Shown one piece after another: positions 1-12,849 of a DNA stretch of 64,000 nt; position 1 is the stretch's first letter; every line of letters starts with the position of its first letter. Where the stretch lies: positions 9,641,001 to 9,705,000 of the forward strand of contig NC_135366.1 of NCBI RefSeq assembly GCF_051622035.1, in the 5' to 3' direction. The notes below the pieces were generated by a model. The model saw only the letters and a list, made by a program, of their open reading frames with translations. It searched no databases and was not told the origin of the DNA. The position numbers and the translations under genes are program-made. Source of the DNA: Arctopsyche grandis. Taxonomy: Eukaryota > Arthropoda > Insecta > Trichoptera > Hydropsychidae.

Positions 1-619
1 TTATTTTTAATTAAATTAAATTCTAGTGTGCGGTATCACGGTTCGAGGTACCATCAGCTTGCCACCCTCTTTACAGCCCCTCCATCCACCCATGGTTTGT
101 TGGATAATACACGGCAAGAATGGGATCCACCGGATCCGATGTTTATCTTTCGGAAAATATCCACTTCGACCGGGGGCGCCCATTGTCAGTCCATACCTGA
201 CAATTGAAACTTTAAATTACGTCGAATTAATAAAACCAAAGAAAAGCTTCGTTTCCCTTCCACAAAATAGCGAAAATTCACCCACCGCCTGTCGCAAACC
301 CTTCGCTACACCGACCTCATTATATAAAGTTTGTATTTCACGTGTTGCGCTGGCGAAATTCTATACCCAAACAGCTTTATTAACATCGAATCTCATTTAA
401 TATTAGATGACCAAAAAACTTTTTGCACTTTTTGGAATTACTGCAAAAAAGACTAAAAACTGTTTATCTACATATCTATCATCCGACTGTATTTCTTTAA
501 TCATCTGATAACTACAAATTTATTATATAGTATATGTATAATTCCATCATTAATTAGATTTCAGTTTATTCTAATATAAATATACTTCTTAGCAAATACC
601 TTTATAAACAGCAGATACA

Positions 620-800
620 CTGAGGCACGGTATGATGGGCGTATTCTCATGTAATTGTTAATTCATACGATCTTATAAGTTATATAGTTATTAGTTTCTC
701 CTGCATTTTTTCAAATATGTAAATCACCGTTATCGATCACTGTCAAACCTAAGAAAGATAAAATATCACCGAAAACACTCCAGGAGTTGAGTTTTGGCCT
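620..800. repeat. Dispersed repeat, copy 1
   Basis: The stretch around 656-800 resembles 11100-11255: a shared run of GTTTCTCCTRCATTT, then AATCACCG, ATCACTG and GATAAAATATCA in the same order. It is an interspersed repeat of unknown class. Copy 1 runs directly into a SINE head on the other strand. Confidence 0.5.
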
Positions 801-804
801 GGAT

Positions 805-910
805 TTCCATAGCATGGATCGGTGAGATTGAACCCATGACCACTTTGTTCGAAAGCATTATATGTATGTATGTATGCTAACCACTAGTGACTAGTCTATG
901 CTGCTGGTTA
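805..910 (-). mobile_element. tRNA-derived SINE head fragment
   Basis: Read on the minus strand this contains a pol III A-box-like TAGTGGTTAGC and a B-box-like GGGTTCAAT. It begins with the CAGCAG-type edge shared by the SINE copies at 37076-37212 and 51720-51892. Only the tRNA-like head is recognisable; a TATG tract has expanded inside it. Confidence 0.55.
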
Positions 911-1515
911 AATAACATAAGTATATTATATATGTGTAATATAATATGCATTGAACTTAAATAACCACAAAATATTAAAATGAATAGCTAAAATCGTAAA
1001 ATTAAATAATTAGTAATAAAATTAAATAATTAGTAAAATTAAATAATTAGTAATAAATATTAAAAAAAGATTTTATTCATATTTGAAAGACGGGAAAATG
1101 TTGGGGGCTAGGTAATTAACGGGGACAGGTACAGTACATTACAGGTGCTGTACAGTACCTTAATGTTATATGTATGTATTTACATATGATAATAAGACGG
1201 GGAGCTATACGTATGTATGTATATGTACATATGTACATATAGACAACGATAAGATACATATAATAAAAATCCCAGAAAATTTATAGTATTTTGTTTTGTA
1301 TTTACATATATCACAACACGAAACAATGCCACTAAAAGCTCGTCACCAAAAACAGCTTTTGACCTATCAATTTTACTTGAAATCTCTACTGTAAAAACAC
1401 ACTACCTAAATGGAAAATCTGTCCATGGGAGAAGAGAATTTCACTCCAGACTAAAAACACCACACACACACACACACACACATACGTACATACCTGAAAC
1501 GTATTTATAACCAAT

Positions 1516-1860
1516 TTGATACCCATTGAATTTCAATTGCGAAAAATCGGCATGCATCCACACGGAAACTGTCGCACCCGTTTCGAACGATCGGAAACCA
1601 GTATTTATACGATAAATGAACGCATACTAGAGAGTAACACCCGTGTGTGTTCGTTAATGTGTATGATTAATGAATGCTTGAATGGTTTCAACATTTTCAT
1701 TAAAATCATTCAGGGCACACAATGAAACGGCACAGATAGGCATTGAGATATGGCCGTGATAAGTAATATATCCGCGTACATAAATTCGGGCCGGGACAAT
1801 GAGAGAGCTCGGGCCCGAAATATTATCGCGATTTCGCACGGCCGGATTGTTAACTAGCGT
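1516..1860. other. Unique, less AT-rich block (candidate conserved non-coding element)
   Basis: This block stands out from its AT-rich, repeat-rich flanks: it has few homopolymers, no dispersed-repeat match in the window, and a short inverted repeat built on GGGCCCGAAAT. A GTGATAAG GATA-type site is present near 1757. No credible reading frame was found. I infer a possible intronic regulatory element; only a cross-species alignment could show it. Confidence 0.25.
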
Positions 1861-2477
1861 TGCGGATTGTTCAAGTCGGATTACAAATTAACAATTGTTT
1901 GTTTATTTATTCGGAATACACGTTACTACATACACCTATGTGACGACAAACACGCGGAGGGGGCGTATCTACATACATCACCACGTTTTCCAAACCGTAC
2001 ATATTATGTAGATAGCACACCAGTGTACCACTTGAAATTCAACTTTTTCTAAGATTTAATAAGGTGCAGTTCATTTTTTGATGCAAAAAAGTTATTTATG
2101 TATGTGTAAAATATACGTTCGAACTTATTATTGCATACAAATCATTCTAAAACGAATTCTATAAAGATATAACGCCAAAACTCTACATTTACAATATTAT
2201 TTAGCATATGTAACATATTACCAAGCAAATACGATCATAATGAGCAAATGAAAAAGTTTTTAGTATTTATGTACAAATGAGGAGTTTTGTTGTTGAAAAT
2301 GTCTTCACTTCCAATTTTTTTTTCTTTTTTGTATATATGTACATAGGTACAAACAATGTACATACAAACATGAAAAATTACATAGATTTCATAGAAAAAA
2401 AATCACAAATTTATATATCTGAAATAAATTGATCCCCTACATTGCATTTTCAAAACTTACAAGTCGAGTTTGTTTTT

Positions 2478-2535
2478 ATTTTTATTTATTTATACATATA
2501 TTATCTTAGCTATCAAGCTAATTTAAAACTTCATA
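2478..2535 (-). mobile_element. LINE 3'-terminal fragment
   Basis: The run TTAGCTATCAAGCTAATTTA is shared with the LINE tail near 63525 and lies beside a TTTATTTA-rich end. It is therefore a short 3'-end insertion of the same non-LTR family as the element at 63500-63800, oriented on the minus strand. Confidence 0.5.
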
Positions 2536-4283
2536 GATATTTAACAATATCAAAATGGGTTAATTCTTAACACATTGTGGACCGCCCAAATTTTCCGAAA
2601 ACTCTCTATGAGAGTCCGCGTATTTTTCGCGTAAGTAACGGTAAAAATAATAGGTAACGTAAATTAAACGTATGTAGTAACAAAAGTTTTTATCAATTAA
2701 ATTGCAAATTAGAATACAGCTTCTTTACAGTTGTCTTTTCCACTTTATAAATTATCAGATCTGCGTTTTTGAAACTGTAGTAATTGCTGTAGTCAATTTT
2801 GTATAAAATGTATATATTTTCACTTTAAACGATATTCATTCGAAAGATTTAATTTGAAAAGTATGATACGCGAGAAGAAACCAGTCCATTTCGACATCAG
2901 GGGATTTGTTCTATTTTTTTTTTTTTGGAATATTATCGATAAAATTTTGATAAAGTTGCTGGTATGATATCTACGAATAGAATATAATTGAAATTGTATC
3001 AAGTTTTGAGAATTTAAAAACACACGCTGTGTTGACGGCCTTTGAATAGAGTTTTATTAAAAACAGAGTTTATGTATGTGCTGTAAGCCCATAGTGAGTA
3101 TATTGATTTTTTGATCATTAGATCGTTTAATGACGAGTGTACCACTAAAATGGATATTTCAAAAACAAAATGTAATGTAAAATGTAGAAACGCTGATCTT
3201 GAATGTATGTATGTACGTATTACGTTCGCTATGTACATACATACATACTTGCAAAACTGCGGATTAAAACGCAACCCGAATTTGACTAGTCAACTAGTCA
3301 ACAGTTCGCGTTTGATTGGTAACAAACGGATGACTTTTCAATCAAATGATTTTTTTAAATACATAAACCATTAATAATCATACTGTCCTTAAAAGCATAA
3401 AATAATAAAATAAAATAAAAAAAAATCTTGATCGGAGTGATACGCGTGACTTGGGACGAAAGAGAAATATCGAGAGAGAGAGAGAGAGAAAGATAGAGGG
3501 AGTTTAATTAGAAAGGATACCATACTGATTTACCAACTTCAGCAAAACCGCAGCAAAAGCTCCAACCGCCGGCAAAGTTAGTGGCGAATCCATAAAAATA
3601 ACATGAAAAGGATTAACATGGAATAGCGGCAGTACGGCGAAATCCCGACTGCGCTACGCGAAGATTAATTAGTGCAGCCAGTGCAAATTAAACCCACCGC
3701 GAATTGTTTATCGAAAACTAAATCCATGCGCCAAACAAAAATCATTCAAATATTTTGATAATATATACATACGTACATACTTGCATGCATAAAGGGTCTT
3801 ACAGTCTTATTTTAGAGATTTTTTTTTCTAAAAATTTAAAGCCCAAATAAATGTAATTATGTACAAATTATTATACAACACTGATGTACGTAGGATTCAC
3901 CAACCAAATATTTATACTAATGCATATTTATCATATGCTATAAAAAATTAATTTCAATTTTAATTTTCTAAATTATAGATATTTTCCTAAATATATATAC
4001 ACACATACACGTGTACTTACACATGTATACCTTCAGTGAAAAATAATGCAATAGCGCAAATTGAAAGCATTGGCAAAAATTTAGTTTTATATTGCATAGA
4101 AAATAAATCCTTAAATTTTAACAAAAAATATATTTAATATAACAAAGTTTAATGAATTTTTTTCAGTATTATAAGGTAAACCAAAAATTGGATATATGTA
4201 TGTATGATATTTATGTACTTTTCAAAATCTATATAATACAAAAATACAATGCCTCAACCTAAAATTTACACACATAGTATATA

Positions 4284-4912
4284 CAGGGCCGCCGAAAAAA
4301 ATCCCGGGAAAAAAATATTCCGTCCTATGACAAACTAAAAATAAAAGATCTTATAGATATATTTTAAATATGTGAAAAATATATCAGAACTATTAGAAAA
4401 ATACCTATATGAGCCGTTATAATTGAAAGTGGCATAAGTCCACTTTTCTTCATTTATACATCTCGCAAAACATTAAATATAATATTAAATATAACATGTT
4501 TTGCGTTTAATTATATTTAAAAAATACTGGTGGCCTTTAATACGTTTATTCTGATTTTCCGAAATTTGGGACAAATTGAATTAAAAGAAGTGATTTGTGA
4601 ATGAAGTCAAACTGAAGTAGTGTTTTTGGAAGCGAAAATTGGACTTCCGCCACTTTCAAATATAACGTTTCATATGTTGGCTGTTTTTTTTTTTTAAATA
4701 ATTAAATAAGAAATTATTATATAACAGGAACGATTTCGCTTGGGCACAAAGAATGCGCGGATCGAAAAATAATACACATTTAGCATTAAATAAATATCAA
4801 TTTATATTAAAATATCAATATTCGTCAGTCGGACGACCCGACTCGGGGCCCTTCGACTAGTCCGGGCCCTGGAACTTTACCCCGGTTTCCCCCCCCCCTC
4901 TCGTCAGCCCTG
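4284..4912. mobile_element. Non-autonomous hAT-like element with nested MITE
   Basis: The outer ends are inverted: the left end begins CAGGGCCGCCGA and the right end finishes with the complement of CAGGGCTGACGAGAG. Flanks are AGTATATA (4276-4283) and AGTATAAT (4913-4920), an almost perfect 8-bp target duplication as made by hAT transposases. No transposase is encoded. A different MITE (4407-4675) sits inside. Confidence 0.65.
4407..4675 (+). mobile_element. MITE family M1, copy 1 (nested)
   Basis: Terminal inverted repeats of the type TATGAGCCGTTATATTTG followed by AAAGTGGCGGAAGTCCA bound a non-coding core. A second copy in opposite orientation lies at 14721-14964; the two share the core block around CACCAGTATTTTT and the TTTGACTTCATTCACAAA region. 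The superfamily is not clear. Confidence 0.65.
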
Positions 4913-6126
4913 AGTATAATATGTACACATATAATATAAAAATACTAAACGCCTTTAATAATATATTTTATTATATGTAGTATGAAATATCATTCTGTGC
5001 ATCACGTGTTTCTAAAAGATTTCATTCGAAGCACGAAAGATAAAAATTTTGAAAGCGAACGATGAGTAGAACGCGAAATAAAGCTTACACAGAGGAATTC
5101 ATATCTGCAAATATGGCGAAATTTTTCAAAAGTAAATAAACGACGACGTCGCGACGTTCTTCCCTCTCTCGATGCCGTTTTCAATGTACATCACTGAGCT
5201 TTATGTGTAATATAATATGATATACAACGATGCAATCTTTCAATTGCTAAAAAAAAATGCAACATCACATATAAAACACGTTTATTATACAATTTTTTTT
5301 CTACCCACCTCAAAGCATGTACCCGTTTGCTCAAACGCGTGATTTTTCACAAAAAGGTTTTAAAATAAAACGTACCAAAATAAAGGGGGGAAGCCTTTGC
5401 ATCACCATCAAGTACAAGTCGAATTCGACTTGTACTCGTGATTTTCGTGAAAAACGTGACTGTTCTCGCGAAAAAAAACGGCCGCAATTAAAAAGTTTTC
5501 AAGCGTCTTTTGTTCCATTTATTTTAAAGGTGCCCGTTTCTTTTTCTCGCAGTGTGTTTGGAAATAGAGAGGTTTGAGGTTCTCATTGAAGCGCACAGGC
5601 CTTCGAATGAACGGCGAACGAGGGGGTTTATGGGGGTTGGTGTGGGGTGACGATGAATGCATGACGCGAACAGAGCAAGACCTAACCGCGGCGACCGATA
5701 TAAAAGACAACTTTTCCAAAGTTGATTCGACGACATTTTTATATCATCCATAAGTAATGGCGGCTCCGAGGGAGGGCTGGAGAGGGTGACCTCTTTGTGA
5801 CACGTATGCCAGGGGCTTCTAATAGATTTTCGTTGCGGCAAAAGTATGTATGTAATGTAACACAAAAACTGCGCAACCACACCACGATTTGTACATCAAA
5901 AATCGTCGCGAAAATATTTCACTCGCTTTGTAAATACATATGTACATATTTACATATAGACTTTATTATTACCTTCAACACAGTATTCAAATGCAATTCG
6001 AGCAGTTCAAAAATTAATATCTGCAGTTAAAAAGTATATTTTTGAACATAATATGCATATGAATAAGACATTCCCTTATTTGTTGTTTTTTTATAATTTG
6101 TAATTATTATTATTATTATTATTAGT

Positions 6127-6131
<5 letters not shown>

Positions 6132-6187
<56 letters not shown>
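6132..6187. repeat. (TA)n microsatellite
   Basis: About 28 uninterrupted TA dinucleotides, preceded by a short ATT trinucleotide run at about 6103-6124. Confidence 0.95.
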
Positions 6188-6190
<3 letters not shown>

Positions 6191-6237
6191 TTATTTTTGT
6201 TATGTCTAATTTCTTTAGTTATTATTTTGTTTTTTTT

Positions 6238-6318
6238 CTTTTCCGTTATATTTTTGACCATTGTGACGCATTAGGAATTCCTGTAATGCTACAAGGTTCC
6301 AAACATTAAATAAATAAA
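6238..6318 (+). mobile_element. LINE 3' end fragment
   Basis: The segment GACCATTGTGACGCATTAGG followed by a TGTAATG motif and a terminal AAATAAATAAATA resembles the last 70 bp of the LINE copies ending near 23741 and 32031. It is a heavily truncated insertion from a related family. Confidence 0.5.
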
Positions 6319-6351
6319 TAACAAACCTACATATGTAGGTTTGTTATTTAT
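6314..6351. repeat. Perfect 38-bp palindrome
   Basis: Every base from 6314 to 6332 pairs with 6351 back to 6333, with the centre at CCTACATATGTAGG. It abuts the AAATAAATA tail of a LINE fragment. Confidence 0.9.
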
Positions 6352-9300
6352 ATCCCCAGAAACAGTGTGGTTAGCTACCGGAAAAATTTTGTTTAGGATT
6401 TAATAAAACGACAATTGGAATTTTCTACGATTTTTTTTAATTAAATTTTTATCTCTGATTTTATTTAATCAAATAATTGCTAAAAATATAATAAGTTTCC
6501 TAGAAGTTTCTCAGGCAGTCAAAATGGATACCCTACATATGTGTGTATAATTTGACAAACTTTTCTCTAAATTTCTTAATTAAATATTTTACAAAAATTA
6601 ATATATTTAAATCACATATGTCAATATAAATAAATATATTTCAAGTATAGTAAGTGAATCGATTTGAATTCAAATCAAATTAAAAATGTATCAAATTGAT
6701 GTCATAGTACCTATTTGTGAAAATTGTTTAATTTTTTTTTTTATTATTATAATCATTATTTTTTGTTAACAATTTTGTAAAATTGACAAGAAAAAAAACT
6801 AGATTTTCCTATTAAATAAATAAATAAATAAATAGTACTAAAATAGAACCTCGTAAATATAATACATATGTATGTACTTATGTACATATATGACGGTTAC
6901 TCTCTCTCCCACGATACAAACTGTCCACATCGAGTACCTGTTTACATACATACATACATACACACATGCATAAACGTTGCTAGAAATATCAAATTCAATA
7001 AATATATTTTATTTTTAAAAAATTGTTAACATTTGATTAATATTACTCGATTCAATGGACATGAATTGAATTAGTTAGAAAAACGGCCGTTCGTGAAAAC
7101 TTCAACGGTCTCCCCTGTTCGGAAAACTCCATTCAAATCGAATACGCGAGCACTTTTTAAAAGAATTTTGGCAATCATTAAAAAAATCATTTTCGAATAG
7201 GGGCGAATAATACTCCAACTTACAGTACGCACATACACATTCATTTTCGTTGAAAAACCTCACCGAATCTCGGTCCATTCGCAAACCTCGCGGTCCAATT
7301 CATCAAAATCGATATATGTACATACAAATGTTCGTCGCACAGAGTATGGGAATACATACATACACATACTATATTTAGAATGCATGTTTAGTTTGCAGTT
7401 CATCGTGATAGAAATGCGTCGCGCTTTGAAAGAAAACACACCCTCTAGTCTGGCGAGAGGGCTGCATTCGCTTCACAATTATTTCTGCACGCGGCTACTG
7501 CAACAATGGCTTGATGCACGGGATGTCCGAATCGTTTTTATTGTGGCTTTGTGATTTCTATAGAGCACTTGTATCCTTTTTGCCCTATGTACGTCACATA
7601 GGTCAAGTCACAAAAAAGCATCAAAAACACTTGTATCACAAAACAGAACGAGTCGTACGAACCTGTGCAAAATAATGTATCAACTTACTACTATGATTTG
7701 CAATGCCTTCTACTAGTTTCGAAGTTTTATATGAAAAGTTAATTGCATTCAAATAATAAGGTATTTCATAAGAAACCATAGAAACGTATACATTACCCTA
7801 TGTACATACATATAGGTACCATATACACGTATTATAAAGTACATAGAATTGGGTAATAACTGTCAAAATCTCTCGCGAATACGCAAACATTCCGGATATC
7901 GAAAATGTCAGAGAACCGGATATCATCAATTCTTTAAAAATACTCGCATTGAATTTACTTATGAATCATTTTTATCAGCAATTAATAAAGATCAATTTTT
8001 TTTAGAATAATTACCAACTCTATTGAATTAAAATAATTAAAACGTATAATAATTTGTGCTATATACGTAAAATGTAAAAATTTCGGCCCAATACATCACT
8101 CACGTATACATATTCACGTAAACGATATTTATTGGTCGCAATTCAATACGAGAAATTAAAATTGAATGGTTGCGTATTTTTCCTTTTCAATTCAATTCCT
8201 TCTGAAGTTTTGTATGTTAATTATATGCGAAGTTTTTCGCTTTATAAACGACCATTCGGGTGGAAAATGCGAGACGATTGAAATTGAAACGTGATTTGCA
8301 ATCGAAGAGACGAAAAAAAAGTTCCGCAATTTATTATATGTACATATGTATGTATATACGAACCCACCTATCCACTTAAATATGCAATGTAATATAAAAT
8401 ATGCAACTCGGAATCGAAAAGATATCTCATTCTTTTGGAATAAAAAATAGATTTTCAAATTTGAAACGTGTGTAAAAGCTAACTTTCGCGACTAGTGCTC
8501 TTGTTCGAGAGAGCGAAGACGAAACATCCCATAAATGGGGTAAGCCGCAATACCAATGTAAGAAGCTTCTCTTCAGCTTTTCAGCCAGCTAGCGGATGAA
8601 AGACGAGTACTTCGACTGAAACCAACGGCACAACACACACGTACACGTACATAAATGCAAGATGGGAATATTCGAAAGATATCACCAGTGCATAATAAGC
8701 GGTCATGGCGCGGAATTCGTTTCGAAGGTCGCTGAAAGGAACTACGTACATACATATGCATTTATCATATTTACACACACATATGTATGTATATACAATG
8801 TAGGGCAAAAGTGTACTTACACGTGGAACATACAGGGAATATGATCAAAATATCAGCATACGATTTCATTTTTGCAAAACAAAACTAATAAGCTGACAAT
8901 TTTTCTGCCACTCATCTAATGTACCTACCTACCTACGAGATTTTTGATGGACGTTTTCTTAATAATATTAACATTATTTTTACTTTGAGCTTGAAGAAAT
9001 GGCTATACTAACATTGATTTTTCACTAAATATTCCGAAAACTCGATTCTGAATCGATTTTATAGGTAACATATTGTAAATATTAAAAAAAAAAAGGTTCT
9101 AACAGTTCTCAACTCATTATATGATTTAATTATACTAGGACCAGACTAACATACACAGTCGATACAAAGATTTCCTTTTTCTCTAAAACTCTATCAACAA
9201 CTTGAAAATTTAAATTTATTTATATAGTTATAACAGTATGCTAAATCATCAATAAATACGACTAAAAAAACAAACCTTAGTTTTAAAAACATAAACATAA

Positions 9301-9360
9301 GTTTTTTGTGGATTACCCATAACAGATAAAGAAAAATTTCACTCAATGTTCATCACTGAC

Positions 9361-9399
9361 CTTTTTCCACGTCTTGAACGGCTGACGTAAATCTCCCAT
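9361..9399 (-). CDS. 39-nt internal exon of an unrecognised minus-strand gene
   Basis: On the minus strand a near-ideal acceptor (a T-rich tract ending GTGTTTCAG) precedes 39 nt and a strong donor AAAAAG|GTCAGT follows. Two frames are open. Frame 0 starts on its own ATG and reads MGDLRQPFKTWKK. If the exon is joined to the phase-2 end of 24318-24349 it reads RWEIYVSRSRRGK. Its length is a multiple of three, so inclusion or skipping would not shift the frame. I do not recognise the protein. The nearest upstream exon candidate is 14.9 kb away and the next exon must lie left of the window. The splice signals are good, but there is no homology support. Confidence 0.45.
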
Positions 9400-9679
9400 C
9401 TGAAACACAAATAAAAAAAATCGACTTTAATAATTGCCTCATTATCTATTGTTAATGTTTCATAAAGATTTCCTGTTCAAAAACTTATAACAAAGAATCT
9501 TTTAAGGAAAATATGATAAAAATTTTAATATTTTGAAAGGCGTATTTCAAATAAACATGGATTCGAATTTAAAAAATCTATTGAAAAAAATTACATAATA
9601 TATGTACATATATATATATGTATGTATATTTAAGATTATTTTATCCATAAAATTTTCCACCGTGGGCGAAAATTCAGCA

Positions 9680-10440
9680 TATTATATCGTGCATATATGT
9701 ATGACATAATAGATAGGACCAATGGTGTTTGAAGGTCCATCAGTAACGTCAAAATCCTTTGAACTCGACGGGAGCGAGAGCACGAGAGGTTTTAATGGAG
9801 GAGTGAGAGGTGCATTGTTCCAGCCGCCGATGCACAATAGTGCATCCGCCACATCCAGAGATAACTGATGGATGACAGAAACCTCAATTTCAACCACTGC
9901 GCCATAATATTCACCCCCACACATCAATAATTTTTACACGACGAGACGAATATTGTACTCATTATCCATTATATGCAACCAAAGCCCATAGAACAAATAT
10001 GATATTGGAGGGATGAATGAAAGGGGTTGCTGGGGAAATGTCATGTTGCAATACAGCCACATCATCTCTGGTGCATCGCGCCTGATTCCCGCCAACATCA
10101 AAAGCTTATTCATAGGACGGAATAAGAGCGGGAGGGGAGAGAGGAGTCAAAGGGCGCTACACAACGGAGGACAATGGGCTCGGTGCCGATGTATGTATGT
10201 TTTGTACGACGAAATTCATTGTCGTGGATGAGTAGAGGTTTCTTTTTGCGGGTTCCAGCAAGAGCGGATTGGACGAGCAATTTTCGACCTCGTCAAAGCT
10301 GCTACGACAATGCGAATTCCATCTGCGAAAATTTCATTCCACCGTCAGTGCGCGCGGAAAATAGGGGAAGAAAACTCTCTGTCACATACATACACACACG
10401 TATACTCATACAACAAGCTTTGTTTTGACCGAATAAAGTG
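9680..10440. other. Less AT-rich unique block (candidate regulatory region)
   Basis: No repeat match within the window, balanced base composition and no microsatellites for most of its length; open frames here have no splice context. It begins just beyond the 39-nt exon, on the upstream (intronic) side for that gene. I infer possible intronic enhancer sequence, with low confidence. Confidence 0.2.
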
Positions 10441-11099
10441 ACGTGAACGATTTAAATGTAAAGTCATACACATCACGGAGTATCTACCTATATAAACGCT
10501 CAGGGAGAGTTTCTCTTATTCAAAGTTCCAAAGTCAAATTTATTTCATGTGAAAGCCGCTAAGAGTACTTATATTTATATTGCCAACTATAGGAACATCA
10601 TTATGTATGTATATATGTATGACTCTTTGTATACATATTTTAAATTGCAAATAGTGAAATGTCCTCTAAATGGTATTTTTTCATTCTTTTTTTTATGAAA
10701 TAAGTATATAAATAGGAATAAGGAAGAAACGAAACTTGTATTTCAAATTTAGAAAAAATCAGCAAATTGCAATAAGTAATGATTGATCTGGAATATGCAG
10801 AATCCAAATATTACTAATAGCTATAAGAATAAATCAATACATGTAGACTAACTAAATGTTACAGAGAGAGAGAGAGAGACAGAAAGAGGGGAGGGTTTGA
10901 ACCACCACAACGATAATGGTAATAACTAGAGGTAGGATAGTCACAGTGCTATCCATTGTTCGGCAAACCTTTAGCAATGCATTTACAACCTTTGAACAAT
11001 ACACGGCCCCCTCAGGCTCCGGTGACTAGTAATAACACACTCAAAAATGCAGCACGGCATGCCTAGGTAGACTGCAGCTGTGTTAGGCGTGACTTCATG

Positions 11100-11255
11100 A
11101 AATTATTAATTCGTACGATTTTATAACTTCAACAAGTTTCTCCTACATTTCTTCAAATATAAGAATCACCGCTATCAATCACTGCTAAACTAATTTCAAT
11201 ACAAGGATAAAATATCAATACAAGGATAAAATATGAGTTTTGGGAAAGATCACGA
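11100..11255. repeat. Dispersed repeat, copy 2
   Basis: Matches 656-800 in the same orientation, with a small internal tandem duplication of CAATACAAGGATAAAATAT at about 11197-11235. Confidence 0.5.
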
Positions 11256-11257
11256 CG

Positions 11258-11399
11258 GTGCAGACAATGGTATTTTTGTCATAGTCAGATTTTTATTGTC
11301 ATAGTGGTATTTTTGTCATGTCAGTGGTATTTTTTTGCATATGCAAAACTATCTACGAAAAAAAATCGTGTGCCGCGTACCACTATGTGTGTCTGCACC
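11258..11399. mobile_element. Small MITE with GGTGCAGACA termini
   Basis: A 142-bp segment opens with GGTGCAGACAATGG and closes with the complement (TGTCTGCACC). Its core has three degenerate repeats of a GGTATTTTTGTCAT unit. There is no coding capacity. Family unknown. Confidence 0.55.
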
Positions 11400-12849
11400 T
11401 TTAGTTAGATAAATTGACCAACTTGAACTGGAAACAGCCGATCTGGATTTTTTTTATTAGCTCAGATCATCCAGATGTTTCCTGTAGCAATAAAATTACT
11501 CATAATCAGCGAGAAAATTGAATCAACATTTTTAATTCCGATTGGCATTAGAACTAGAGTGACCATATTTCCCAAGACTCGACAAGAATGGGACGTTCCT
11601 TTAAAAAATTGTCCCCCCTATAAAAAGTGTTCCATGTCAAAAAGTTTTCTAACTTTTCCCTCAAATAACCAATAATATTGTCAAGGATTTTTTTTTTCAA
11701 TATGTACAAAGAAAATAGAAACAAGATAAGAAATATATAAATATATGTTTTTATTCTGAAAAGTGTAAAATTAAAAAATAAAATAGCTATAAAATTTTCC
11801 AAAAAGATGATTTTTGTTTCTTTTAATTGTAAAAATTATGTGCAACTGAAATTTTTTTTTTTTTATTTTTCATTTCTTTTGTTAAGAGGGCTGGACAGCA
11901 GCGACTTGTCCATACAAACGTACTATACTTCTCCCTTCCTCAGTTATGGCACTAGAGAAATTATTTTTTAATATGCTATGGATATCCACCATTGGGGTGC
12001 ATCTATCGTTTTATTTTTTTGATTAATTATTTTTTATAGGAGCTAGGAGCCGCCAAACATATATAAAATCGCCTCTTTTTTACACCCACGAAACGAGTCC
12101 AGCGTGCTTATTTAACGGTCGATTTAAAAAAAAAATACGCCGATAGATGCACAGAAAGTATCTTTCTCATGCCGATGATGATTTTTTTTTTAAATTGGTC
12201 CAGTTTTGGAGAAGAAAATAGGAGAATACGAAACCTCGATTTTGTCAATTTAAAATACGTTTTATCTGGTCGAAGCGCAACTGTCGCAATCACTCAATAT
12301 ATATATATTGATATATATTGTCGCATTCACTCAATATATCTATCGAAGAAAGGAACGGTAACAAAATTAAGGTTTCGGGTGTACAGCCCTCTTTAGTGAT
12401 ATATGTAGTTTTTACCAGAACTTCCATTTCTTTAAAAGAAGAAAATGCAACAAGAAGAAAAATAAAGTATAGTATGTATAATATCGAATTTTTAAGTTAT
12501 TTAAAAATTTATATTTATATAATAATATTTGCTTTTGGGAAAAAAAATATTAGGAAAAACAAAGACAAAACGGGACAAATCAAAAAATGTCACGAAAACG
12601 ACGGAACGAACGCAAATCACGTAATAAAAACACGGGACGTTAAACAACCTAATTAGTTAAAGTTAACTTAATTAAAAGAATTTCACCTGATTCTGCACCT
12701 TACATAGGTATTCAGATATGCATATTGTTATTGAAAAACGAATCTGAACGAACGAATTTTTCTCTACACAAAATTTACAATTATATTCATCTGGAAAATT
12801 AAAACACGAACGATTCGACAGACTCAAGACAAAATATAATTTAAAAAAA

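Larger units (their letters stand above)
1..9360 (-). other. Gene-free interval, probable intron of the minus-strand gene with exon at 9361-9399
   Basis: I see no convincing coding exon here. Open frames such as the one over 26-400 lack a good start, splice sites or recognisable motifs. The interval holds a nested hAT/MITE insertion (4284-4912), a LINE 3' tail (about 2478-2535), SINE and other dispersed-repeat fragments (620-910), an AC microsatellite near 1458-1491, a TA microsatellite at 6132-6187 and a 38-bp palindrome at 6314-6351. Because the 39-nt exon at 9361-9399 ends in a strong donor and is read on the minus strand, this whole stretch is inferred to be intron running out of the window. 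Confidence 0.4.

Noticed and set aside
26-400. 124-codon open frame at the window start
   Set aside because: Starts on GTG, has no splice context, no recognisable motif and amino-acid use typical of random translation of balanced-composition DNA.
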